A DNA stretch of 64,000 nucleotides, taken from contig CANLMQ010000001.1 in assembly GCA_947492175.1 (NCBI GenBank), forward strand, positions 124,001-188,000, in the 5' to 3' direction. Origin of the DNA: an uncultured Draconibacterium sp. (GTDB taxonomy: Bacteria; Bacteroidota; Bacteroidia; Bacteroidales; Prolixibacteraceae). Below, in pieces: positions 35,383 to 44,423 of the stretch (position 1 is the stretch's first letter; every line of letters starts with the position of its first letter). The notes under the pieces were generated by a model that saw nothing but the letters and a program-made list of their open reading frames with translations, was not told where the DNA came from and did not search any database. The translations under genes were made by a program, and so were the position numbers.

Positions 35383-37302
35383 TTAGTTTCCGATACAATA
35401 CAAATTCTTTTCTCCGCGAATATATATTCTGCCATCGCTGAATGCAGGAGTTGTTCCGGCAGTTTCTCCCAATTCGTTTTCGCTTATTTTTTTCAGTTCC
35501 TTCGAAAACTCGTAAATCCGCATTATTCCGTCATTATCCATCATAAACAGTTTCCCGTCTGCCACTTCGGGCGATGCATACAAAGTTGTGCCCACATCAT
35601 CTTCCCAGTATTGTTCGCCTGTTTTTGCATCGTAGCAAACCAATACTCCATAACTGGTTGCAATAATAAGCAGTCCGTTGTGTGCCAGCGGACTTGCTGC
35701 TTCCGGCATGTATTCGTCGTTCTCCCAAAGTATTGAACCGTCTTTTGGATTGATGGCTACTAATCGTGCGTATTCGTTGGCAGCAAAAACAATCCCATCG
35801 CTAAATGCAACCGATGGCCCAACTTCGCCCATCATACATTCTACTTTCCAGAGCTCTTTGCCGGTTTCCACATCATATCCGGCAACAATCGGATCGGCAG
35901 TAAGAACAAGCTGATATTTTCCGTCGACCTCTGCAAGTATCGGACTCGCCCACGAAATTTTTGCCTCCCGAACCGTTTCCCAAACGGTTTCTCCGGTGGC
36001 TGTACTGAGTGCCAAAACCTTACCTCCTTTGTTTGTATCGTACTGAATAAAAACTTTGTTAGCCCATGTTATTAACGACGAGGAATGCCCGTAATGATTA
36101 TCCGGCACTCCCAGATTCTTAGCCCAAAGACGCTTTCCGTTCAGATCGAAAGCAATTACATCGCCCGTGGCAAAAATGGCATACACTCCGCTATTGTCGG
36201 CCGCTAAAGTTGAAGCAGCCAAACCTGTATCTTCGGTAACCTTTGGTGGTTTTGCCGGAGAACCGGGAATATTATCAGCAACACCGGTCCAAAGTAATTT
36301 TCCATCGTTTCGGTTGTAACAATAAACTTCACGCGTGGTAGCATCGGCCCCGGCCACAAATATTTTATTCCCCCAAATTACAGGCGAATTAAATCCATGT
36401 TTTGGAACAGGAACTTTCCATAACACATTGGTTCCTGCGGCCCCGTCCCATTGGGTAGGAATATTTTTAAACGATATTACACCTTGCCCCAGCGGACCAC
36501 GAAAAGAGTTGTGATTTTTTTGTACATCGGCAAGGGAAATACCCGATGAAACCGGTTTTGAAATCGTTTCAACCTTGGTTGACGGGCTTTCATCTTTAGT
36601 TGATTCGCTCTCAACCTTAGTTGATTCCTTTTCATCTTTGGTTGATTCGCTTTCAACCATGGCAGATTCTTTGTCTACCTTGGTTGGCAGAGTTTCAACT
36701 TCAGTTGATGGAGTTTCAACCTTAGTTGACGGAGCCTCAACCTTGGTTGGAACTTCACCAACTTCGATTATTTCAATTCCTTCCGTTTCTGATTTTGTAT
36801 CAACCTCAGTTGTTTGCGATTCAGCATTGTAATAATTTAAATGATTGACGGTTGCGAACGAAGCCAACACTGCCAGGATCATTACTGTTGCACCGACAAT
36901 AATAATTCCCTTTTGCGCGAGAATACGGCTTGCAATTTCATTTTCAAGTCTGGCATCGGGCTCTTCAATTTTACTTTTTGCTGAATAATAAACACGCAAT
37001 GCCAAAGCCAAAACTACCGCCCCAAACAATAACATATATGCTCCGGTTTTCACCTGCCACTGACTGTTAAAGTAGGCTTTTCGTGCCAGCAAATCGAAGT
37101 TCCGTATTTCCACTTTTAACTCTTCGTTGTTTGGCTCCTGCTTTAACCGGTCGACCAATGCCTGCAGTGCCTTACTCTCAATAGGATCAGTTTTGGAAAC
37201 CTGGTAGAAATTAAGGAGAAGTAACATAGCAATGGCTGTGCAAAAAATGCCTGCAATTACTGCAATATTTTGTGAGAGTTTTAGTTTATCCTGATTATTC
37301 AT
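35383..37302 (-). CDS. Membrane-anchored PQQ-like beta-propeller protein with heptad-repeat linker (2)
   Basis: A 639-residue protein from the ATG at 37302 (MNNQDKLK). A longer frame to 37395 adds 31 residues over repeat-rich intergenic DNA and is unlikely. Three membrane helices (residues about 12-32, 87-107, 132-151) put the C-terminal part in the periplasm. Residues 186-248 are nine 7-residue repeats of the type TKVETPS, a flexible charged linker. The propeller starts at FRGPLGQG (267) and has PQQ-like blades such as REVYCYNRNDGKLLWTG, KVLALSTATGETVWETV and GVLVCYDAKTGEQYWED. No catalytic quinoprotein residues were recognised. Confidence 0.87.
   Translation of the reverse strand: MNNQDKLKLSQNIAVIAGIFCTAIAMLLLLNFYQVSKTDPIESKALQALVDRLKQEPNNEELKVEIRNFDLLARKAYFNSQWQVKTGAYMLLFGAVVLALALRVYYSAKSKIEEPDARLENEIASRILAQKGIIIVGATVMILAVLASFATVNHLNYYNAESQTTEVDTKSETEGIEIIEVGEVPTKVEAPSTKVETPSTEVETLPTKVDKESAMVESESTKDEKESTKVESESTKDESPSTKVETISKPVSSGISLADVQKNHNSFRGPLGQGVISFKNIPTQWDGAAGTNVLWKVPVPKHGFNSPVIWGNKIFVAGADATTREVYCYNRNDGKLLWTGVADNIPGSPAKPPKVTEDTGLAASTLAADNSGVYAIFATGDVIAFDLNGKRLWAKNLGVPDNHYGHSSSLITWANKVFIQYDTNKGGKVLALSTATGETVWETVREAKISWASPILAEVDGKYQLVLTADPIVAGYDVETGKELWKVECMMGEVGPSVAFSDGIVFAANEYARLVAINPKDGSILWENDEYMPEAASPLAHNGLLIIATSYGVLVCYDAKTGEQYWEDDVGTTLYASPEVADGKLFMMDNDGIMRIYEFSKELKKISENELGETAGTTPAFSDGRIYIRGEKNLYCIGN
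36559..36747 (-). repeat. 21-bp coding minisatellite (nine heptapeptide units)
   Basis: Nine units of 21 bp encode the linker between membrane part and propeller of the gene at 35383-37302. The units are TKVEAPS, TKVETPS, TEVETLP, TKVDKES, AMVESES, TKDEKES, TKVESES, TKDESPS and TKVETIS. The period keeps the frame, so unit number could vary without loss of the protein. Confidence 0.85.
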
Positions 37303-37406
37303 TTTTTTGGTTGTTCTTTTCAAACTACTTGTTGTTTTGCGGTACATGTTGCAATCGCTTTTCAAACTACTAACCTTTATGCGCCTTGTACTCAATTTGT
37401 TCGTTT

Positions 37407-37426
37407 CCCCGGGTTAAAACCCGGGG
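37407..37426. repeat. REP-like palindrome, copy 1
   Basis: CCCCGGGTT-AA-AACCCGGGG, a near-perfect palindrome with 9-bp arms. The same 20-mer occurs at 39776-39795, and both are followed by a TATTC-rich segment and a second weak palindrome (CCCTTCAGGATT here). Confidence 0.8.
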
Positions 37427-37485
37427 TTATTCTTATCAAATCCCTTCAGGATTCTATTATATAATTATTCTCCCTTTAAAATTTT

Positions 37486-37517
37486 CCAATTTATCAATTC
37501 ATCAATTTGTCAATTTC
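37486..37517. repeat. 8-bp tandem repeat in the gap upstream of PQQ gene 2
   Basis: Four units: CCAATTTA, TCAATTCA, TCAATTTG, TCAATTTC. It lies between the REP-like palindrome and the end of the NapH-like gene, in a gap of 225 bp with no coding content. Confidence 0.7.
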
Positions 37518-37527
37518 TTTCAATCTG

Positions 37528-38790
37528 TCATTTTTCTACGGGGCAATAATCAATACAACGGGCACAACTAAAACAGTTTCCCTTGTGTGGTTCGTAATCT
37601 TGTCGTTTCCTGAAAACCACCGTATTTAACAAGGTCATTCCAATTACCAAACCCAAAAAACCACCTGCAATCATACTGCCTGTATAAAATTTATTTCGTA
37701 TTGTTTCTGCTTCTGCCACCAATGTATCCATCGATTTTCCTGAGGCAAGAAATGTTTGAATATCAATATTATCCGGATCATTTTTTAATTCCGGTTTCGA
37801 AATCATTAGTTCTGCCAGATAAACATCAGGATTGGCTTTTGATAAAAAGGTGTGCGATTTTGCACCAACAAACACGCCAACTGCTATCCATAATGGAATA
37901 AACAAAGCATAAATAATAAAACGCTTGGGTCCTAAACCTGATTTTACAACTTCCTTCTCGTTGGTTGGAAAATCGATGGCATCGAACGGGCAGGAATTGG
38001 TACATAGTTTACACTGAATACACTTTGACGGAGTAATGGTTAAATGCCATTTTGAGAAACGCGACATCCAACTCAACAGTACGCCGTACGGACATAAAAA
38101 CCGGCAATACGGACGCGCCACAAACATTCCCATTAAAAGAAATGCAACTCCCAACACCACCATATGAAATTTGGCATCCATGCGGAAAATCCCCACAAAC
38201 GGATCGTAGCGACAAATAATAAAATCGGTTCCGGTAGCTGCAAAAAGCACGGCCAGTGCCAGGTAAATATATGGAATCAATCCCAGGGTTTTATTTAACC
38301 ATTTTGGCAAACTAATCGGTTTTATAACCACTAAATCCTGAATAGCTCCAAGCGGACATGCTCCTGCACAAAATGTTCGTCCAAAAAAGAGTGTAAAAAG
38401 GAGTGGTAACATAAAAAACAGCAAGGCCGTTAACGAAATGGCATACCCCGAATCGAAAAACGAAAGCGTTACATTCTGTATTGCACCAATACTGCAAATA
38501 CATCCATTTCGATAAAATCCGAAATAAACTAATGTGAACAGAGAAAGATATAAAACACCCTGTCTCGAACGCGATTTAAGTGCAAAATAAGTTGCCAGCG
38601 ATAAAACAAAAAGCAAAACCAGTACATCGAAATATTCCAATGCCAATGCACGGGGTTCCGGTGTTTCAGGCGTTGGTTGTGTATATCCTGTGTCGAACTC
38701 CGGCTTTGGAAACCTTTGCTTTTGAGCAAACGACGACAAGGTGACCAGAACAAACACCAGCGTATAAAAAAGATATTTCAGTTTTTTCAA
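37528..38790 (-). CDS. NapH/NosR-like membrane polyferredoxin
   Basis: A 420-residue protein if it starts at the TTG at 38790, which gives a normal N terminus (KKLKYLFYTLVFVLVTLSSFAQ after Met). The ATG at 38916 adds 42 residues encoded by intergenic repeat DNA (GTTGCAGGTT type), so I reject it. About five membrane helices carry cytoplasmic Cys motifs: NGCICSIGAIQN, FCAGACPLGAIQD and FLCPYGVLL. Then come a ferredoxin site (CIQCKLCTNSCP) and a C-terminal CFSCARCIDYCP. Family members pass electrons from menaquinol to periplasmic partners. It probably pairs with the Tat ferredoxin gene just upstream. Confidence 0.85.
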   Translation of the reverse strand: MKKLKYLFYTLVFVLVTLSSFAQKQRFPKPEFDTGYTQPTPETPEPRALALEYFDVLVLLFVLSLATYFALKSRSRQGVLYLSLFTLVYFGFYRNGCICSIGAIQNVTLSFFDSGYAISLTALLFFMLPLLFTLFFGRTFCAGACPLGAIQDLVVIKPISLPKWLNKTLGLIPYIYLALAVLFAATGTDFIICRYDPFVGIFRMDAKFHMVVLGVAFLLMGMFVARPYCRFLCPYGVLLSWMSRFSKWHLTITPSKCIQCKLCTNSCPFDAIDFPTNEKEVVKSGLGPKRFIIYALFIPLWIAVGVFVGAKSHTFLSKANPDVYLAELMISKPELKNDPDNIDIQTFLASGKSMDTLVAEAETIRNKFYTGSMIAGGFLGLVIGMTLLNTVVFRKRQDYEPHKGNCFSCARCIDYCPVEK

Positions 38791-38924
38791 AGTAAAATGG
38801 TTACAGGTTGCAGGTTGCAAGGTACAGGTTTGCCTACTGCCAGCTATGGATTGCATAAAATCGATTTTGGCATCTCGTAACTCACAACTATTTTTTATTT
38901 CCAATTTATTATTCATCGTCTAAA

Positions 38925-39503
38925 TCAGGCATTGGGATTAAAGGTAAAATCGCCTTTTACTTTATAGGCTTCGCTGGCTTTTACACGGCTGATTGCATCG
39001 GAAGGGCAAACCTGTGCAATTGAACAGCTATTACAATTAAGGCAGATGTCGTGCATAATTTGCAAATGCATGGAACCGTTTCCGAACGATGTACAGCCTG
39101 CAACACATTTCCCGCAACCAATACACAAATCCTTATCAATATGATATTCAAAATAAGGTTCCTCGATAAACCGACGCTCGATGGCTGCCGTAGGACAGAG
39201 CTGATTTTCAGCAGCTGTACTTTGTTTATTTGCATCGGGTTTTAAATAGCCTCCGCATAAATCGCAATAACCACATAAATCGAATGCATGTAAACATTTC
39301 ACAGCCGAGGGTGTCATTACACAATCAGTGGCACACCGTCCGCACTGTGTACATTTAAATGGGTCTATTTGCCAAACATAATCGTCAGTTGTTACCTTTT
39401 GAAGAGCAGCAACACTAACAGTTCCCAATGAAAGCAATAACGAAGCCCGCACACCATTCTGTATAAAATTCCGTCGTGTTTGTGATTTACTTTTCTTTTC
39501 CAT
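38925..39503 (-). CDS. Tat-exported multi-[4Fe-4S] ferredoxin (NapG/MauM-like)
   Basis: A 192-residue protein with a twin-arginine signal (TRRNFIQNGVRASLLLSLG, residues about 9-27), so folded clusters are exported to the periplasm. Four cluster-binding groups are visible: CTQCGRCATDC, CLHAFDLCGYCDLCG with a later CP, CIGCGKCVAGC, and CLNCNSCSIAQVCP. This matches NapG/MauM ferredoxins, which work with NapH-type membrane proteins; the NapH-like gene is next. Its start overlaps the small Cys protein gene by 17 bp. Confidence 0.88.
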   Translation of the reverse strand: MEKKSKSQTRRNFIQNGVRASLLLSLGTVSVAALQKVTTDDYVWQIDPFKCTQCGRCATDCVMTPSAVKCLHAFDLCGYCDLCGGYLKPDANKQSTAAENQLCPTAAIERRFIEEPYFEYHIDKDLCIGCGKCVAGCTSFGNGSMHLQIMHDICLNCNSCSIAQVCPSDAISRVKASEAYKVKGDFTFNPNA

Positions 39504-39684
39504 CTCTCGCCTCCTTTACCTCTGGATTCACACAATTTGTAACCTTACCACAATTTTTACAGGTAGGTGAAACAGAACAGCTAACCGACACCTTTTTATT
39601 TATGACAAGGTATGCGGAAGAAGTTGCTATTCCTCCTAAAATCAAAATTCGGCCACTTGTTTTTATGAATTCTTTTCTGTTCAT
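39487..39684 (-). CDS. Small exported Cys-rich protein
   Basis: A 65-residue protein that overlaps the Tat ferredoxin gene by 17 bp and so is probably translated with it. The N terminus (NRKEFIKTSGRILILGGIATSSAYLV) looks like a Tat-type signal or anchor with one Arg replaced by Lys. The mature part has four Cys in the order CSVSPTCKNCGKVTNC, which could bind an [Fe-S] cluster, zinc or a metal ion. I do not recognise the family. Its place next to NapG/NapH-like genes suggests a small electron carrier or maturation factor. Confidence 0.7.
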   Translation of the reverse strand: MNRKEFIKTSGRILILGGIATSSAYLVINKKVSVSCSVSPTCKNCGKVTNCVNPEVKEARDGKEK

Positions 39685-39775
39685 TTTATTAGTCTCCTTA
39701 CAGTGTGCGGTGCATGGTACGTCAGCTTTTCATTAAACGAAAGTGAATGCACCTTTTCTATTCCCCATATTCCAC

Positions 39776-39795
39776 CCCCGGGTTAAAACCCGGGG
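39776..39795. repeat. REP-like palindrome, copy 2
   Basis: An exact 20-bp copy of the palindrome at 37407-37426. It is followed by TATTCAGATTAAACTC and the palindrome CTCCTCCGGAGTT at about 39810. It lies in the 175-bp gap upstream of the small Cys gene. Confidence 0.8.
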
Positions 39796-39859
39796 CTATT
39801 CAGATTAAACTCCTCCGGAGTTTTTGCCTTTCCTTATTCTTAATCATTAAGATCTTCCA

Positions 39860-40825
39860 TTATTTCTTCTCAAATACTCTTAACACTTTTCGATCAAAAT
39901 CGAGTGCATAAATATTGCCTTTGCTATCTACTGCCACATCGGGGGCCTGCCCTTCAATTTTTGTATCGAATTTATTTGGAGCCGCGACCACACCAGAAAA
40001 CTCGCCCGAAGGTTTATAAACCTTAATCCGAACCAATCCTTTTTCGCTGGTTACAAAACTTCCATCCGACAAAAATGTATAATGCGCCGGGTTGCAGCAA
40101 CCGCTAAAGTTCTCGGTTTTCGCACCACTTGCCTTCCAATGTTCACGCAAATTGCCCTCTGTTGTATAATTTTCCAACGAATGCATGCCGGGATTTACTA
40201 TCCACAAATCACCGTACTCGTTTATATCGATATCGAAATACGGACTTGGCACAATAAATCCGTGTAAAACATCTTCACTCACTTTTCCTTCAAACGTATT
40301 CTGAACTTCTCCCGAAGTATTAAACCGTATAATTTTTCGAGTACCGGCATCTGCTACAAACACATCACTCCCGAAAGCAGCAATTGCAGTTATGTAGGAA
40401 TTATCATCTGTAAGTTTCCAATCGGCTTTCATTTCACCCGATTTATTAAAAAGCTGAATATGTTTCTCGAATGCCACATAAATTATATCTCTCGTCACTT
40501 CAACGGTGTGGGGCTGTTCTGCCAGTTCAAAATCGTTTAACAGTTTTCCGGAAAGATCAATAATCTTTAATTTCTGGTCGCCCACCAAATAAATTGTATC
40601 CCCATCAATTGTAATACCTGACGGTTCTTCAAATCCTACTCTAAAATTTTTTGTCTCTTTATAATGAATCATATTTTCAGGAACATTTCTGAATTCATCA
40701 ACACTGTAAGCAAATTTGTTGGCTTCCATGTTATCCGGTCGTTTCGAGTACCAGTCGCCAACCATCACCCCAACAATTACCAGTGCCAATACAATCAGAA
40801 ATAATATGATTCCTTTGTTTTTCAT
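39860..40825 (-). CDS. Membrane-anchored NHL-repeat beta-propeller protein
   Basis: A 321-residue protein with one N-terminal membrane anchor (residues about 5-23) and a periplasmic NHL-type propeller. Blades include GFEEPSGITIDGDTIYLVGD, YITAIAAFGSDVFVADAG, YFDIDINEYGDLWIVNPG and APDVAVDSKGNIYALD. A Cys pair in FSGCCNPAHYTFLSDG is a recurrent motif of this subfamily, from memory. It is of a different propeller type from the PQQ-like neighbours. It probably is a scaffold or sensor of the same envelope system. Confidence 0.83.
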   Translation of the reverse strand: MKNKGIILFLIVLALVIVGVMVGDWYSKRPDNMEANKFAYSVDEFRNVPENMIHYKETKNFRVGFEEPSGITIDGDTIYLVGDQKLKIIDLSGKLLNDFELAEQPHTVEVTRDIIYVAFEKHIQLFNKSGEMKADWKLTDDNSYITAIAAFGSDVFVADAGTRKIIRFNTSGEVQNTFEGKVSEDVLHGFIVPSPYFDIDINEYGDLWIVNPGMHSLENYTTEGNLREHWKASGAKTENFSGCCNPAHYTFLSDGSFVTSEKGLVRIKVYKPSGEFSGVVAAPNKFDTKIEGQAPDVAVDSKGNIYALDFDRKVLRVFEKK

Positions 40826-40917
40826 GTAACTCTAATTAATAAATCCTATTCAGTCAATCCCCCTTTGATCCCCCTTCTCCAAGGAGGACTTCTTATAATT
40901 TATAATACTGTACTATT

Positions 40918-42339
40918 TTACACATTCAAGTCAATACAAACCATTGTTTTTGAGTCGCGTAACAACAGGTAACCATTGGCTATCGCAAACGGTGCCCAGG
41001 CATCGTGCCCATCTTCAATAATTTGTATTTGTTCAAGCTGTATATATTTTTCTGTACTCGGACGTGCAATTGTCAACGTACCATCGTCGTTCAATATGAA
41101 GAATTTATTGTCGGCAATAAAATACGGGCCGAGTCCAAAACGTATCTCTTTTCCACTTGTCCAAATCATCTTTTTTGTATCTGCCGGATCAACACAAACA
41201 AATTGGTTACGATGCGTTCCGCCGTCTTTTGGAACAATACCAAACAAATGCCCGTTCCAGTAAACCGGTGTTTGTTGTTCGCAAGCCAAACCTTCCTTTG
41301 GTTTGTATTCATCAATGGTTTCGATGGTAAACTCGCCATTATTTTCAGAAAGTTGCAACATCATGCTTCCTGCCCCATAACCTGCTGTCATGAATATTTT
41401 TCCATCGGGCATACAAACCGGCGATGGCGCCACAACCGAGTGATTCCATGCCGAACTTTCCCAAAGCACTTTCCCAACATCGGGACCATCGGCAGCAACT
41501 CCTGTTAAAGCTCCAATACTACTGTACACATACATTTTCCGACCACCAAAAGTATAGGGCATTATCGACGAGTGCGACATTTTATAACCATTCGGATTGG
41601 GTGTTTCCCACAATTTCTCCCCGGTTTCGCAATCAACGCCTATCATAAGAGCTTTTCCGCCTGTGGCCAGCACGGCTACATTCTCATCTACCAGCGGACA
41701 TTGTCCGGTGTACCAAAAAGGAATTTCATTTTGATATTCTTTTACAATGTCGAGTCCCCAGCGAAAATTACCTGTTTCGCGATCGAGGCACATTACATGA
41801 CATTTGGGGCCAATTGTTACAATGTAATTTTCGGTAACTGCGGGAATGGTTCGCGACATTCCGTGGTTTCTTTTAACCGCTACATTGTACCCACGACTCC
41901 ACTGCTCTTTGCCATCTACAAGTGAAATGCACCGCAATTTATCTGCGCGCTCCTCTTCATTATAATCCAGAACATATGCCAGTCCTTTCCAGATTGCTGC
42001 TCCCGAATGGCCTTCACCCAATTGCATCGACCATAATATTTTTGGTCCTTCGGAACCAAAATTTTCAATTAGTTTCACAGGCGATTTTGAAATATTATCG
42101 TGATCAGCACCCCTAAAATTCGACCAGGTTTCAGATAATTGGCTGTATTCAGAATCAAATTCCTCAAAATGTTCTCCAATATTTACATCTTGTGGCGGAA
42201 CACCTTTCCCGCGGTTATCTGTCCCTTCCAGGCTAACCGTAAAATCTTTTGTGGGATCGGCATTAAGCCACCAAAAAACAGCGACAAACCCGATAACACC
42301 GATAAGGCTTAAAATGATATTTATAGTTCGTTTTGTCAT
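40918..42339 (-). CDS. Membrane-anchored PQQ-like beta-propeller protein (3)
   Basis: A 473-residue protein with one N-terminal membrane helix (residues about 6-25) and a periplasmic PQQ-like propeller. The entry motif is WSNFRGADHDN, followed by blades such as LRCISLVDGKEQWSRG, CHVMCLDRETGNFRWGLD and LMIGVDCETGEKLWETP. The C terminus ends in GYLLLRDSKTMVCIDLNV. Gaps of 92 and 108 bp separate it from its neighbours. No enzyme residues were recognised. Confidence 0.86.
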   Translation of the reverse strand: MTKRTINIILSLIGVIGFVAVFWWLNADPTKDFTVSLEGTDNRGKGVPPQDVNIGEHFEEFDSEYSQLSETWSNFRGADHDNISKSPVKLIENFGSEGPKILWSMQLGEGHSGAAIWKGLAYVLDYNEEERADKLRCISLVDGKEQWSRGYNVAVKRNHGMSRTIPAVTENYIVTIGPKCHVMCLDRETGNFRWGLDIVKEYQNEIPFWYTGQCPLVDENVAVLATGGKALMIGVDCETGEKLWETPNPNGYKMSHSSIMPYTFGGRKMYVYSSIGALTGVAADGPDVGKVLWESSAWNHSVVAPSPVCMPDGKIFMTAGYGAGSMMLQLSENNGEFTIETIDEYKPKEGLACEQQTPVYWNGHLFGIVPKDGGTHRNQFVCVDPADTKKMIWTSGKEIRFGLGPYFIADNKFFILNDDGTLTIARPSTEKYIQLEQIQIIEDGHDAWAPFAIANGYLLLRDSKTMVCIDLNV

Positions 42340-42447
42340 TTCTTATTTGTGGTGATAATTTAGCAATTAGTAATGAGAGTATAAAATCCTCTGGTCTATA
42401 CATGCACAAGTGCAATCATTAGTTCGAGAATTTGAATTCTCACCTGA

Positions 42448-43692
42448 TTAATTTGCTTTAACAGAATACACCATCAATGCATCACCGTGACGAATCAACA
42501 GTTTTCCATCGGCAATAAACGGATGCGCCCAATGTGGTCCCGCTCCTTTTTTCACTTTAAACTCATTTATAACTTCAAAACCATCCGGATCAGGTTTTAC
42601 AATTCCAACGTTTCCTCTTTCGTTGTAGCAGTATAAAAGTCCGTCGGCCATAACCACTGAACCTTTGCTATCCCAGTTTGCGACATACATAATTTCTCCG
42701 GTATCCCAGTTCATGCATACCCATTTGCCACGTTTATTATCCTTCCAGTTCGAACCATACAAATATCCATCATAAAGGATTGTTCCGTGATGGTGATTAT
42801 CAAAAGTATGATCAATAAATTTTTCAGTAACACCCGCACCCAACGAGTCAACTTCCAGCATAACCGCTTTGTAGTCGTAACCCATAGTCAGAAAAATATG
42901 GTTGTCTTTAAAAACCGGTGTGTTTGTCCATATCAATCCATCCGGTTGCCATTTCCAATCTTCCAGGTGATGGTATTTGTAACTCCATACCACTTCTCCG
43001 TTATCGGGTTGTAAAGCCATTAAATATTGCGCATTTACAGCTAAAATATAACGTTTGCCGTTAAACTCGTATATCGTTGCCGAAGCGTATGCCCTGGGTG
43101 CTCCAAACGATTTACTTTGCCAAACCAGATCGCCGGTGGTTTTATTAAAAGCCACCACACTTGTTTTTTGTCCTCCGGGAGTACAAATCACCAGATCATC
43201 GACAAGTAAAGGTGTTTCAGAGTTTCCCCAAACATGGTATTCTCCTCCGAAGTCTTTATCAACCTCAACTGCCCAATTCTCTTTACCGGTATTTTTATCG
43301 ATACAAGCCAGGCGCCCGGTACCGCTTTGCACATAAATACGGTCGCCTTCGATTACAGGAGTACTGCGCGTATCCGGAAACGATTTATTCCACGAACGAC
43401 CATAAGGAACCTGCCAGTTAAAAGTTCCATCGAAATTTATTGATGTTAAATAATCGAGTGTATCGATCATTCCTGTGGTGTAGATAATCCCTTCACAAAG
43501 AATAGCTGACGAATAGCCCTTTCCTATTTTTTCAACTTCAAGAATTAGCTCCGGTCCGTTATCCGGCCAGCTGGTTAAAAGATTTGTTTCGGGGAAATAC
43601 CCGTCCCGATTCGGCCCTCTCCACTGTGTAATCTGGGCAGTTAAGGCAAGGCTTAACAAGACCATCAGAATAGTTAATTTAGATTTTTTCAT
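42448..43692 (-). CDS. Exported PQQ-like beta-propeller protein (4)
   Basis: A 414-residue protein with a signal peptide (residues 1-19, ending LALTAQ) and a propeller entry motif QWRGPNRDGYF. Blades have GRLACIDKNTGKENWAVE and YLMALQPDNGEVVWSY. The last 35 residues contain GPHWAHPFIADGKLLIRHGDALMVY, shared almost word for word with the propeller gene at 45601-46812, so the two are paralogues from a fairly recent duplication. It directly precedes nothing else on its transcript than propeller 3, and the LytTR gene ends 5 bp from its start. Confidence 0.87.
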   Translation of the reverse strand: MKKSKLTILMVLLSLALTAQITQWRGPNRDGYFPETNLLTSWPDNGPELILEVEKIGKGYSSAILCEGIIYTTGMIDTLDYLTSINFDGTFNWQVPYGRSWNKSFPDTRSTPVIEGDRIYVQSGTGRLACIDKNTGKENWAVEVDKDFGGEYHVWGNSETPLLVDDLVICTPGGQKTSVVAFNKTTGDLVWQSKSFGAPRAYASATIYEFNGKRYILAVNAQYLMALQPDNGEVVWSYKYHHLEDWKWQPDGLIWTNTPVFKDNHIFLTMGYDYKAVMLEVDSLGAGVTEKFIDHTFDNHHHGTILYDGYLYGSNWKDNKRGKWVCMNWDTGEIMYVANWDSKGSVVMADGLLYCYNERGNVGIVKPDPDGFEVINEFKVKKGAGPHWAHPFIADGKLLIRHGDALMVYSVKAN

Positions 43693-43697
43693 GGTTT

Positions 43698-44423
43698 TTA
43701 TTTGTTCAAAAATGAATTGTAATTTAATTTTTCGAAAGTACTTTTACGATACCTGGTTCCGATGGGGAATTCTTTTCCCGTAATGGTTACCATAACAGGA
43801 CTGAAACTTGTAATCCGTTTTTTTGCAATCAGATAAGAGCGGTGAATCCTGATAAAATATTTTTCCGGTAATGCTTTTTCAATGGAAGAAATTGTTGCCC
43901 TGCTGCTTATTTCACGGTCGGGTGTATGTAGTTTTACATAGTCGCCAAAACTTTCCACATAAATAATTTCAGAAACCGGTATTTTGTGAATCACATTTTT
44001 CTCGCGCAGGTAAATGTATTCCTCATCGCCGTTGTTTTCGTGAAGCGACACTTCGCTGAGAAGCATATTTTGTTGATTGTATTTATCAATGGTCTGCAAA
44101 AAGCGTTCAAACGAAACCGGCTTTAAAAGATAGTCCAGTATATTCAGATCATAACCTTCAATGGCATATTCGCGATAAGCAGTAGTAAATACAACCGCCG
44201 GAGGATTCTGTAATGTACGTACCAATTCTGTTCCCTTCATTTCAGGCATTTGAATATCCAGAAACATTAAATCTACATCGTTATTCTTTAAAAATTCGAA
44301 TGCTTCAACTGCGTCGAAACAGGTGCCGACAAGCTGAAGAGAACTAATCTTTTTAATGTGTGACTTTAGCACTTCAATGGCCAAAGGTTCGTCGTCAACT
44401 ATTATGCATTTTATTTTATTCAT
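43698..44423 (-). CDS. LytTR-family response regulator
   Basis: A 241-residue regulator. The receiver domain (residues 1-120) has acidic pocket Asp10-Asp11-Glu12 and phosphoacceptor Asp56 (MFLDIQMPEM). The LytTR DNA-binding domain (about 135-235) has the pattern IYVESFGDYVKLH and YFIRIHRSYLIAKKRI. It overlaps the sensor kinase gene by 8 bp and ends five bases before propeller gene 4. The pair is thus embedded among propeller genes and may control them. Confidence 0.94.
   Translation of the reverse strand: MNKIKCIIVDDEPLAIEVLKSHIKKISSLQLVGTCFDAVEAFEFLKNNDVDLMFLDIQMPEMKGTELVRTLQNPPAVVFTTAYREYAIEGYDLNILDYLLKPVSFERFLQTIDKYNQQNMLLSEVSLHENNGDEEYIYLREKNVIHKIPVSEIIYVESFGDYVKLHTPDREISSRATISSIEKALPEKYFIRIHRSYLIAKKRITSFSPVMVTITGKEFPIGTRYRKSTFEKLNYNSFLNK

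Noticed and set aside
36559..36747. CRISPR-like array
   Set aside because: The 21-bp units are contiguous, in frame and coding, without spacers.
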